Source of the DNA: Thiobacillus denitrificans
Lineage (GTDB): Bacteria; Pseudomonadota; Gammaproteobacteria; Burkholderiales; Thiobacillaceae
NCBI GenBank assembly: GCA_002403375.1
Contig: DHHQ01000017.1
Span: 128,908 to 192,907, forward strand
DNA: 64,000 bases
Direction: 5' to 3'
Positions within the stretch are counted from its first letter, which is position 1. The number at the start of each line of letters is the position of its first letter. The notes below the pieces were generated by a model. That model was not told the origin of the DNA. It saw only the letters and a list, made by a program, of their open reading frames with translations, and ran no database searches. A program made the translations under genes and the position numbers. Below, one piece after another: positions 35,671-42,876 of the stretch.

Positions 35671-36255
35671 TTAAGGCTGGGTGGCCTTCGAGTTCAGGAA
35701 GCGCGCCTCAAGGTCCAGCAGATCTCGCCGGCGCTCCTTGATTCGCCGGGCCGGATTGCCGGCATAGATGCCAAACGCCTCGCAATGCTTGCTTACCAGG
35801 CTCAACGCGCCGACGGCCACACCCTCTTCCAGAGTGACGCCGGGCAGGATGACGCTGCCGCTGCCCACGATGACGTGCTTGCCCAGATACACGTCGGCAT
35901 GGGTGACGCCGGTGTATTCGCTCGGCACGGTGGGGTTGCTCATGGTGGCGCCGGAATAGTCGTCGCTGCTGGAATAGATGGCGACGCGGGAGGATATATT
36001 GCTGAAATCGGAGAGCGTGATCTTTCCGGCGCCGATCAGGGACGAGTAAACGGCAACATGCACATGATTGCCGACGCAGATACCTCCCACGCCAGCGGAT
36101 AGCACGCAGAAATCATCAATGCGCACGTTGTCGCCCAGGACAATCCGACTTGTGCCGTAGAACGATGCGCGGTCCGAAATCTGGACGTTTTCGCCCACGG
36201 ACGCAAAGCCCATTTGTTCGATCGCATCGCGGCTGAGCATGGCCATCTCAGGCAT
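35671..36255 (-). CDS. Left-handed beta-helix acyltransferase
   Basis: A 194-residue hexapeptide-repeat protein (repeats such as VGENVQISDRASFYG, LGDNVRIDDFCVLSAG, VGNHVHVAVYSSLIGAG, LGKHVIVGSGSVILPG) of the sugar O/N-acetyltransferase group. GNPARRIKERRRDLLDLE near the end is the usual cap motif. It overlaps the aminotransferase stop; ATG 36255, 36246 and 36240 are all possible starts. With the aminotransferase it probably makes a 3- or 4-acetamido-dideoxy sugar for the transferase downstream. Confidence 0.85.
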   Translation of the reverse strand: MPEMAMLSRDAIEQMGFASVGENVQISDRASFYGTSRIVLGDNVRIDDFCVLSAGVGGICVGNHVHVAVYSSLIGAGKITLSDFSNISSRVAIYSSSDDYSGATMSNPTVPSEYTGVTHADVYLGKHVIVGSGSVILPGVTLEEGVAVGALSLVSKHCEAFGIYAGNPARRIKERRRDLLDLEARFLNSKATQP

Positions 36256-37354
36256 CCCGAATGATGTCGATCACCCGCTGCTGTTCCTGCGGCAGCAAGT
36301 CCGGGTAAATCGGCAGGCATAGCACCTTGGCCGAGGCATCGGCCGCGACGGGCAGGTTACCGCGCTGCGCGGAGGGCATGCCGCGATACATCGGGAAGTC
36401 CGAAATAAGGGGGTAGAAGTAGCGGCGCGCGTAAATGTTGTGATCCTTCAGCTTCTGGTAGAGCGCATCGCGGCTCAACGGATATTCCGGCTGCACCAGG
36501 ATCGGGAAATAGGAATGATTGGCCACTTTTTCGTCCGCGTCGTTCAGGCAGTGAATGCCTTTCACGCCGGCCAGTTGCTCGCGGTAGGCCGCATCGATCG
36601 CCTTGCGGCGCGCCATGGCCTGGTCGATGTGCTGGAGCTGCAGCAGGCCAAGGGCAGCGTTGAACTCGCTCATCTTGCCGTTGATGCCGGGGGCCACCAC
36701 CGTCACTTCGTCCACGAAGCCAAAGTTCTTCAGGTGGTCGATGCGCTGCTTGGTCTTGGCATCCGGGCAGACGATGGCGCCGCCCTCGAAGGTGTTGAAG
36801 ACCTTGGTGGCATGGAAACTCAGCACCGACAGGTCGCCATGATTGAGCACGCTGCCGTTTGCGTCCTGCACGCCGAAGGCATGCGCGGCATCGTAGATCA
36901 CCCGCAGGTTGTAGTTGTCCGCAATTCTCTGGATGGCATTCACATCGCACGGGTGCCCATAGCAGTGCACGGGCATGATGGCCGTGGTGTGCGGGGTAAT
37001 GGCGGCTTCAATGCGTGCTGGGTCGAGGTTGAGAGTGTTGGGGTCGACATCCACGAAAACAGGCTTGATGCCGTTCCACAACAATGAATGGGCTGTGGCC
37101 ACAAACGAATACGGTGTGGTGATGACCTCGCCGGTGATGCGCAGCGCCTGCAGCGCCGTGACCAGGGCGACGGTGCCATTGGCAAAGAGGGCCAGATGCT
37201 CGACTCCCAAGTGATCGCAAAGCGCCTGCTCCAGTTGCTGGTGCATTGGGCCGCCATTGGTCAGCACTTTGCTGTCCCAGATTTTCTCCAGATACGGGAG
37301 AAATTCCTCCAGTGGTGGCAGGTCGGGTTGCGTGACGTAGATGGGTTTTGTCAT
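36248..37354 (-). CDS. DegT/DnrJ/EryC1 aminotransferase for a nucleotide amino sugar
   Basis: A 368-residue PLP-dependent sugar aminotransferase. It begins MTKPIYVTQPDLPPLEEFLP, has the substrate/PLP elements KVLTNGGPMHQQLE and DAAHAFG, and the catalytic lysine in SFHATKVFNTFEGG (about residues 180-193). The family converts a nucleotide-linked keto sugar to an amino sugar; the N-terminus most resembles VioA/FdtB-type enzymes. ATG 37354 is 13 bases after the regulator's stop; an in-frame ATG at 37396 would overlap that gene by 29 bases and is less likely. No sugar dehydratase gene is seen in the cluster, so the keto precursor must come from elsewhere. Confidence 0.88.
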   Translation of the reverse strand: MTKPIYVTQPDLPPLEEFLPYLEKIWDSKVLTNGGPMHQQLEQALCDHLGVEHLALFANGTVALVTALQALRITGEVITTPYSFVATAHSLLWNGIKPVFVDVDPNTLNLDPARIEAAITPHTTAIMPVHCYGHPCDVNAIQRIADNYNLRVIYDAAHAFGVQDANGSVLNHGDLSVLSFHATKVFNTFEGGAIVCPDAKTKQRIDHLKNFGFVDEVTVVAPGINGKMSEFNAALGLLQLQHIDQAMARRKAIDAAYREQLAGVKGIHCLNDADEKVANHSYFPILVQPEYPLSRDALYQKLKDHNIYARRYFYPLISDFPMYRGMPSAQRGNLPVAADASAKVLCLPIYPDLLPQEQQRVIDIIRDA

Positions 37355-37367
37355 GGCCGGGGGATAT

Positions 37368-37724
37368 TCAGGGGCGCTCTGGATTGGATGATTCAAGATC
37401 GCCCTTCAGCACCTCGATCTCGCTTTTGATCGCCTCGAACTCCGCTTCCTTGCGCTTGAGGAAGGCGAGGGTGATGCGGGTCTTTTCCTCCAGTCCGGCG
37501 GGCGTGAGGATGTAGGCGTATTTGCCCTTGTTCGGGTTCTTGCTGAAGTTGCCGAGCTTGACCAGCCCCTTCTCGACCAGCGCGCGCAGGCAGTAGTTGG
37601 CCTTGCCGAGGCTCACGCCCAGCTCGGCCGCGAGCTGGCGCTGGCTGAGGCTGGGGTTGGCCTGCAGCAGCTTGAGGACTTGCAGGCGCCAGGCTTCGGG
37701 AGGGGTGCGCGGGGCGGTGGTCAT
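37368..37724 (-). CDS. MarR-type EPS-associated transcriptional regulator
   Basis: A 118-residue winged-helix regulator of the type found at the head of exopolysaccharide loci. The DNA-binding region is LQVLKLLQANPSLSQRQLAAELGVSLGKANYCLRALVEKGLVK (about residues 14-57), then the wing KGKYAYILTPAGLEEKTRITLAFLKRK and a C-terminal coiled coil (EAEFEAIKSEIEVLKGDLE) probably for dimerisation. The frame is open upstream to a GTG at 37760, but MTTAPRTPP at 37724 is the ordinary start. It is the first gene of the minus-strand EPS locus, so it likely controls it. Confidence 0.85.
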   Translation of the reverse strand: MTTAPRTPPEAWRLQVLKLLQANPSLSQRQLAAELGVSLGKANYCLRALVEKGLVKLGNFSKNPNKGKYAYILTPAGLEEKTRITLAFLKRKEAEFEAIKSEIEVLKGDLESSNPERP

Positions 37725-37760
37725 GAGTTGTTGTTCATTTTTGAGCGGCGGATTGTACAC

Positions 37761-38569
37761 GAGGGGGGTTAACGGCAGGTTGGATGGGGATGTTTAGGGG
37801 GACCCTCTCCCCGGCCCTCTCCCTGGGAGGGAGAGGGGGGTGTGCGAACCGCCGCGGCGTCTCGTTGCGCTCTGCCGAGGCCTGGCTCCGCAACGGGTTC
37901 CCGCTCAGCGAGGACCTGCCGCTCAACGACATCGAGCATTTTCCGCGAGAAAAGCATACGGCTGCCGGTGCGGTCGATGACGCCCGGCCGGGCGCCCGAT
38001 CCGCTGCTCGGTGGCCCGTGGCGCTGTCACCGGGGCGACGTGCGCGTAATCGTTTTTGATCGGGTGAGGGCCGTCGGTAATCGTTAACGCGCAGGTGTAA
38101 CCGGTTTTGTGCAGTGGCGACCGCCTCGGGTGAGATTTAGTAAGCAAGTCTTACTAAACCGGGGCCGGCGTTAGCGGCATCCTGTCACTAACGCCCCGGC
38201 CACCCGGGAGCCCGCGGCGCGAATAATCCATATCGTGCAGCCCGACCAAACCCTAATCGATTTCTTGCGGGCGTAACGGTTTTTGCGCGCGCCGGGAGAG
38301 CCGGCACGATGTGCTGGCCGGCTCTGCCGGAACCCGGCTAAGCTGACCGACGAGGAAGTGAAGAAGCTGACGGCCACCTTCCGGACGTCGTTTGGCATGG
38401 GCATGGACGAAAACGGCCACCCGTCTACCTAAGACCTAGGTTGGCGCGCTGAAATGATGGCGTTTGGCTATAGCACCTTGTGTGGCACAGGCCAAAAGTG
38501 GCGTCTAAATCCAGGTTTTAAGAGGATTTTGCGCCAATGAATCCATTGCCCTTTAGAGCGGCGACGATG
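37761..38569. other. Gene-poor region with palindromes and a coding remnant
   Basis: About 800 bases without an intact gene. Visible structures are a G/C hairpin at 37815-37837 (CCCTCTCCCT and its complement with a three-base loop), a perfect nine-base inverted repeat TTTAGTAAG-N5-CTTACTAAA at 38136-38158, and a long imperfect hairpin around 38292-38330 (CCGGGAGAGCCGGC facing GCCGGCTCTGCCGG). On the plus strand from about 38340 the sequence reads KLTDEEVKKLTATFRTSFGM and on to a TAA, then continues in frame to FKRILRQ and TGA at 38538-38540; this looks like the tail of a broken gene, of no family I know. Confidence 0.5.
38136..38158. promoter_or_regulatory. Perfect AT-rich palindrome, possible operator
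   Basis: TTTAGTAAG and CTTACTAAA flank five bases (CAAGT). The nine-base arms match without error. It lies about 400 bases upstream of the EPS regulator start and about 410 bases past the end of the lasso B1 gene, so which genes it serves, if any, is open. Confidence 0.45.
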
Positions 38570-38842
38570 TCAGCCGATGCTGATCAGCTTCTGCTCGAGC
38601 AGCTTCTCGGCGAGGTCGAGGACGTCGCGCTCCAGTTGCGCGCGGGCGACGTCGTATTCGTCGAGCAGGGCGGCGCAGATGTCGCCGAGCGTCCTGCCTT
38701 CGCCGATGAGTTGCCAGACGCGCGCGCCGACAGGGTCGAGGCCGAAGTAGGTGCCGCTGCCGAGGTCGAGGATGACGGTTTCGTCGCCGACCTGGCGGGC
38801 CATGACCTGGGCGGGGATGGTGGGCGTGTCGGTGAGGTTCAT
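38570..38842 (-). CDS. PqqD-like precursor-recognition protein (lasso B1)
   Basis: A 90-residue PqqD-family protein, the RiPP recognition element that binds the leader of the precursor peptide and presents it to the B2 protease. The fold is visible in MARQVGDETVILDLGSGTYFGLDPVGARVWQLIGEGRTLGDICAALL (about residues 14-60). It starts in a four-base overlap with the stop of the HPr-kinase-like gene. In this cluster the leader peptide at 39.8-40.0 kb carries the YxxP motif that such proteins bind. It is the last gene of the lasso operon. Confidence 0.9.
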   Translation of the reverse strand: MNLTDTPTIPAQVMARQVGDETVILDLGSGTYFGLDPVGARVWQLIGEGRTLGDICAALLDEYDVARAQLERDVLDLAEKLLEQKLISIG

Positions 38843-39732
38843 GGGGTGTCGTTGTCTTGTGAGGCGTGCTCGATGATCGCTCCGCGGACGGCGGCGAGTT
38901 CTTCGTAGCGGCGGGGGTAGTCGAGGCGGAAGTAGTTCGGCTGGCCGGCGAGGGCTGAGAGCTCGTCGAAGTGGGCGGCTAGCATGGCGCGTTCTTCGAT
39001 GTCGAGCAGGAACGAATGCTTGACCAGTTCGACCAGCGCCTCGCTTGGCTTCATGGGCTGGAAGGTGATGGCGGGTGCGCTGCCGTCGCCGAGGAAGTAC
39101 ACGCGCCGCAGCGGACGTGGCGAATCGCAGAACGCGATGCGGTCGCCGGCGAGGAAGCGCGACTTCGAGGTGAATTCGAGCGCTGGCGCGGTGGGCGTGT
39201 CGGGGGCGATCAGTGCGGCCTTGCTGTCGAGCCAGAGGCGGATCGAGGGGTGGCTTGGCATCACCTGGTGGCCGCCGTTGCGGGCCTCGACCATCAGCCC
39301 GTCGTCGGTGAGAAAGCGGCGCCCGTTGGTGGCGAAGCTTGCCGCCAGGGTGGACTTGCCCTTGCCGGACGCGCCCATGAAGGCGACTGCGCCTCCGCCG
39401 ACTTCGACCGCGCTGGCGTGGAAGACGAGCTTGCACTGGCGGCTCAGCGCCAGCGGCAGGACCTGGTTGAGGTAGAGGTGGTCGATTGTTTGCGGGCTGA
39501 CTCCGGGAACCGGGATGGCCGTGACGTCGCGGCCGCTGAATGAGACGGTGAAGTCGGCCAGGCCGGGGAAGCGTAGCAGGTAGCCGGCCGTGGTGCGGTG
39601 GAACTGCATCCAGAGGGTCCCGTCGGGCAATACCCACTCGTGGAAGGGCGGGCCATCCAGTGGGGGTTGGGCGTGCGCGGCGAGGCGGCGGATGTCACGT
39701 CCTCCCCCTGTCGGGCTCATGTGCGCTTGCAC
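38839..39732 (-). CDS. HPr kinase-like enzyme of the lasso cluster
   Basis: A 297-residue protein with the HprK-type kinase fold: LVFHASAVEVGG, the P-loop FMGASGKGKSTLAAS (about residues 118-132) and the acidic pair in LTDDGLMV (about 141-148). Such enzymes occur in some lasso-peptide clusters, where they phosphorylate the C-terminal residue of the peptide; HprK of carbohydrate regulation is not meant here because no HPr gene is present and the N-terminal domain differs. It lies directly after the precursor gene and overlaps the B1 gene. ATG 39732 or 39720 is the start. Confidence 0.82.
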   Translation of the reverse strand: MQAHMSPTGGGRDIRRLAAHAQPPLDGPPFHEWVLPDGTLWMQFHRTTAGYLLRFPGLADFTVSFSGRDVTAIPVPGVSPQTIDHLYLNQVLPLALSRQCKLVFHASAVEVGGGAVAFMGASGKGKSTLAASFATNGRRFLTDDGLMVEARNGGHQVMPSHPSIRLWLDSKAALIAPDTPTAPALEFTSKSRFLAGDRIAFCDSPRPLRRVYFLGDGSAPAITFQPMKPSEALVELVKHSFLLDIEERAMLAAHFDELSALAGQPNYFRLDYPRRYEELAAVRGAIIEHASQDNDTP

Positions 39733-39818
39733 GGCGTGTGAACGTGGCGCCTCGGCGAACGGCCGGGCGCGCCGGAGGCGCGCTTCGTGACCGGTTCGTC
39801 GCCAGGGTGTCTACGCGC

Positions 39819-39995
39819 TCAGGTTTTACTCCGGTCCTTTGACAGGCCGTTGCCGTCAGTGCGGGAGCCGCCGCCACCTTTGGTCAGGTGCTTCACGGCA
39901 CCGAAGACCCGCAAGCCCGGCGTGGCATAGGGGGCCTTGTCGCCCGATGTGGCTTGCGACGGGGGGGTGGGATTCTGCTCGATCCTGCTTTTCAT
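39819..39995 (-). CDS. Lasso peptide precursor
   Basis: A 58-residue peptide gene in the gap between the cyclase and kinase genes. Its leader has the recognition motif YATPGLRVFGAVKHLT (residues 23-38: YxxP, then L, G and the LT pair) and Thr at the second-last leader position. The predicted core is GGGGSRTDGNGLSKDRSKT (residues 40-58): Gly1 and Asp8 would close an eight-residue macrolactam ring, with an 11-residue tail ending in Ser-Lys-Thr. ATG 39995 follows GCGGAAAA at a reasonable distance. I rest the call on the motif, the ring geometry and the surrounding B1, B2, cyclase and kinase genes. Confidence 0.85.
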   Translation of the reverse strand: MKSRIEQNPTPPSQATSGDKAPYATPGLRVFGAVKHLTKGGGGSRTDGNGLSKDRSKT

Positions 39996-40043
39996 GATGT
40001 TTTCCGCAACGAAGTTGTTATGACCACTTTTTTTTCAAGTGTA

Positions 40044-41927
40044 TTACAACTCCTGCGCAAAGACGCCGTCGCAAGCATAAATTCCCCACAAAATCCACAG
40101 TGGCCAGCCGAACGTCGGGTTTTCCCGATAAACGTCGAACAGTCGACGCATCCCGTTCTGGGCGAGCCACTCCGGATGGCTGCGGGGAAGTGTGTCGGTC
40201 AGGTGGTTGCGCATGGCGTCGAGATGGCCGCGGAAAACGACCGAAAACTCTGCCTTGGTGCGGCGTCGCAGGATGGATTCGGGCATGAGCCCCTGCATGG
40301 CGTGGACGTGAAGGTACTTGCTGCGGTTGCCGCGCAGACGCAGCCGCTCGGGGGTCGAGAAGGCGAACTGGACGATTCGCGCGTCGCCCAACGGGTGGCG
40401 CACCTCGAGACCGGCGTGTGCGGCCTCGCGCTCGAGCCGTTCCAGGATCTGGGTGTTGAGAGGGCTTCGGAGCAGCGCGAGCAATCCGCGCTGGCCGAAG
40501 TTGCAGCCCGGGTCGGCCAGCGGCTGCAAGCGTTCGCGGCGCGCCTCGAGCTGCCTGCGCATGGCGGGGGAGAGCCAGTAACGCGCGGCGGCGGTTCCCT
40601 TGTTGTGGAGCCCGCGCACCACCCCGCGCAGACCGTGCTGTACGCCCTGCGGGAGCATCGGGAAGACGCCGTTCCGCAACAGCCACTTGGCAGCCTGGCC
40701 GGCGCCGTAGCAGGAGGCGTCGGCCTTGAGGCAGGCGCGGAGCGTGCGCCATTTCCCGCTCGCGAGTTCTTCGGCGTAGTAGGCGCGTGAGCCGGCGAGC
40801 CAGGCGTCTCCCCATTCGCCGGTGTGGATGACGCGGCTTCCGGACGCCGCTGCTTCTTGCCGCAGGCCGAACGCCATCGAACCGTTGGGAAAGCCCGGGA
40901 AGTCGCGCAAGCGGCGCGCGCTCTGCATATACGAGCTGGGCGGCGGAATGGACGGTGGAATCTCGTGAACCGGCACGCCGAGAAACTCGCCGACGGCCCG
41001 GGCGTAGGCGAGCTCGTTGGCCTCGCTGTTGTCGGTGAATGCGAGCGTATAACCGTCGATGCCTGGCGCAAGAAGGCGATCCTTGCGGCGCAGGTGCTCG
41101 CCCACGCAGAACACGGCGGAGGAATCGAGGCCGCCGCTGACCTCGCAGGCGAGCGGGCGGTGGCTGCGCGACATCCGGCGCACGGCGTCGGTGAAGAGCT
41201 CGCGGTAGTGCTCGATATATTCCTCGTCGCGCGTATAGGGCAGCGTCGCCCACAGGTCGGGCGCCCAGTATTCGTCGATGCGCGGCCCTTTGGCGCCGAC
41301 CGTCATGCGATGCGCGGCGACGAGCCGCATCACGCCCTGCCACAGCGTTTCGTCGCGCGAGAGCCAGTCGCCGGCGAGGAACTCGGCGATCATGCCTTCG
41401 TTCGGCACTTCGTCGACCCATGGCAGCGCGAGGATCGGGTGCAACTCGGAGGCGAAGGCGAGGGTGGTGCCGTCCCAGTGGTAGTGGAAGGGTTTGTGGC
41501 CCATGCGGTCGCGTGCGCAGAAGAGGCTGCGGGTGCGCGAGTCCCAGATCGCCAGCGCGAAGTCGCCGTCGATGTGCGCCACGCAGTCGCGGCCCCATGT
41601 TTCAAAAGCCCGCAGCACCAGTTCGGCGTCGGCCCGGGTGCGCAGCACGGCGCCGCGCTTCCTCAGCTCGGCGCGCAGTTCCTCCCAGTTGTCCACGCGG
41701 CCGTCCATGACGAGGACGAGGCTTGCGTCCTCGTTGGCAAGTGGCTGCGCTTCCTCGAGCGACTCGGGCGTGGTGCGCAGCATGCAGTGGCCGAGCGCGA
41801 CGTTGCCCTTCGACCAGTGGGCGATGCCGTCGGGGCCGCGGTGCGCCAGCGCGGTCGTCATGGATTCGATCAGGCCGGGCTCGACCGGCGCGCCGTCGAA
41901 GCGGACGATGCCGGCGATGCCGCTCAT
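40044..41927 (-). CDS. Lasso peptide macrolactam synthetase (asparagine synthetase family)
   Basis: A 627-residue asparagine-synthetase homologue. The N-terminal glutaminase-like domain begins MSGIAGI, with Ser where true glutamine-hydrolysing enzymes have Cys2, so ammonia release is unlikely. The synthetase domain has the PP-loop SGGLDSSAV (residues 264-272) that adenylates a carboxylate. In lasso clusters this enzyme activates the Asp/Glu side chain and joins it to the new N-terminus. It starts in an ATGA overlap with the B2 gene and ends 48 bases before the precursor gene. Confidence 0.9.
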   Translation of the reverse strand: MSGIAGIVRFDGAPVEPGLIESMTTALAHRGPDGIAHWSKGNVALGHCMLRTTPESLEEAQPLANEDASLVLVMDGRVDNWEELRAELRKRGAVLRTRADAELVLRAFETWGRDCVAHIDGDFALAIWDSRTRSLFCARDRMGHKPFHYHWDGTTLAFASELHPILALPWVDEVPNEGMIAEFLAGDWLSRDETLWQGVMRLVAAHRMTVGAKGPRIDEYWAPDLWATLPYTRDEEYIEHYRELFTDAVRRMSRSHRPLACEVSGGLDSSAVFCVGEHLRRKDRLLAPGIDGYTLAFTDNSEANELAYARAVGEFLGVPVHEIPPSIPPPSSYMQSARRLRDFPGFPNGSMAFGLRQEAAASGSRVIHTGEWGDAWLAGSRAYYAEELASGKWRTLRACLKADASCYGAGQAAKWLLRNGVFPMLPQGVQHGLRGVVRGLHNKGTAAARYWLSPAMRRQLEARRERLQPLADPGCNFGQRGLLALLRSPLNTQILERLEREAAHAGLEVRHPLGDARIVQFAFSTPERLRLRGNRSKYLHVHAMQGLMPESILRRRTKAEFSVVFRGHLDAMRNHLTDTLPRSHPEWLAQNGMRRLFDVYRENPTFGWPLWILWGIYACDGVFAQEL

Positions 41928-42385
41928 CGGGTGAGGAAGCGGCTCGGCGAGACGGCGTCGTCGAAGGCGCCGAATCGCTCGCCGACGTCGTCGCGGTCGT
42001 TGAGGGGGACGCCGGCGTGCTCGACCCAGGCGTGCGCGTCGAGCGCGCCGTCGTTCATCTTCACGCCGATGCGCAGCTCGCAGGCGACGCCGCGGCGCCG
42101 CAGCAGCCACCACAGGTAGAGCGAGCGGGTGAGGCAGTTGTCCGGGCCGAGCAGGCGATTCGATGCGGCGTTGACGAGCGCGCCGGTGCGCTTCAGGTCG
42201 TCGAGTGCGGGTTGCGCTGCGCCCTTGGGAACTGCCCGGTACAGGCGGGCCTGCAGGCGCTGCAGGCCACGGAAGCGCAGCGCGAGGCGGAACAGCGGCA
42301 GCAGGGCCAGCGCGGCGAGCAGGGTGCGGCGCTCCGGCCAGGAGAGGGCGAGGAAGCGGACGAGCTTGGTGTAGCGGGGTGGCAT
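41924..42385 (-). CDS. Lasso peptide B2 transglutaminase-like leader protease
   Basis: A 153-residue protein of the lasso B2 family, a cysteine protease that removes the leader. The catalytic triad is visible as Cys84 in GPDNCLTRSLYLWWLLRRRG, His118 in DAHAWVEH and Asp130 in VPLND. The N-terminal 40 residues are helical and hydrophobic (LLAALALLPLFRLAL), perhaps for membrane association. It is the first gene of the compact part of the operon (B2, cyclase, precursor, kinase, B1). About 110 bases upstream before the next gene hold no feature. Confidence 0.9.
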   Translation of the reverse strand: MPPRYTKLVRFLALSWPERRTLLAALALLPLFRLALRFRGLQRLQARLYRAVPKGAAQPALDDLKRTGALVNAASNRLLGPDNCLTRSLYLWWLLRRRGVACELRIGVKMNDGALDAHAWVEHAGVPLNDRDDVGERFGAFDDAVSPSRFLTR

Positions 42386-42496
42386 TGGGTGGGGGGGAGA
42401 AGCTGGGCGTGGGCCGATTATGCCGGCGAAAGGCGGGCGCTGCGAGGTATGGCGGGCCGATACAAGGCGGCGGGAATCGGCTTCCGAATCGGCCGG

Positions 42497-42748
42497 TCAG
42501 TGATAGTCGTCCTCACGCTGGTGGCGGATGGCGAGGATGGTCACGGTTTTGTCGTTTTCGATTTCGAAAAGGGCCACATAACCTGCGCTGCCGAAGGGAA
42601 TAAGCATCTCGCGCAGGAAAGGGTTGTCGGGGGCAGCCTTGCGACAGCTGAAAGGGAATTCCTGCAGGAAGGCAATGCTCTTCCCAATCGCCTCGCGCGC
42701 CCGGTCGGCGGCCTGAAGATACTGCTCCAGCAGGAAGCCAAATAGCAA
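42497..42748 (-). pseudogene. ParE/RelE-type toxin, N-terminally truncated
   Basis: An 83-codon frame whose last 75 residues match ParE-type toxins (QAADRAREAIGKSIAFLQEF, then PDNPFLREMLIPFGSAGYVALFEIENDKTVTILAIRHQRED). The usual first 20 or so residues of the family are missing and the available start is a TTG inside unrelated sequence. No antitoxin gene is adjacent. It is probably a dead remnant of a toxin gene, though translation of the truncated form cannot be excluded. Confidence 0.7.
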
Positions 42749-42770
42749 GCGCGACGTCTGAAACCGGCTC

Positions 42771-42861
42771 CTACCGGCGCACCACCCGGTCCGCCAGTGC
42801 CAGGCTCGCCCGCCGGCGGGTGATCAGCAGAACGGCCCTGCCGCCAAAAGTGGCGCGGCAG
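42771..42861 (-). repeat. Duplicated 3' end of the ABC transporter gene
   Basis: About 91 bases here match the 3' end of the ABC transporter gene (44606-44696): on the minus strand both read RASLALADRVVRR or PASLALADRVVKR up to the stop codon, and the DNA similarity extends about 50 further bases. The hipA2/hipB2 genes sit between the two copies. The copies differ at several positions, so the duplication is not recent. Confidence 0.8.
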
Positions 42862-42876
42862 GGCTTGATTGCGCCC

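Noticed and set aside
38170..38210. GTTAG...CTAAC inverted repeat resembling an integron attC site
   Set aside because: No attC core pair, no integrase gene and no cassette array nearby; better seen as an ordinary GC-rich hairpin.
38839..39732. HPr kinase/phosphorylase of carbon regulation
   Set aside because: No HPr or PTS genes are close and it is embedded in the lasso operon; only the kinase core is shared.
40044..41927. Asparagine synthetase (AsnB) of the EPS or amino-acid pathway
   Set aside because: Cys2 is replaced by Ser and the gene is locked between lasso B2 and the precursor, which fits the lasso cyclase.
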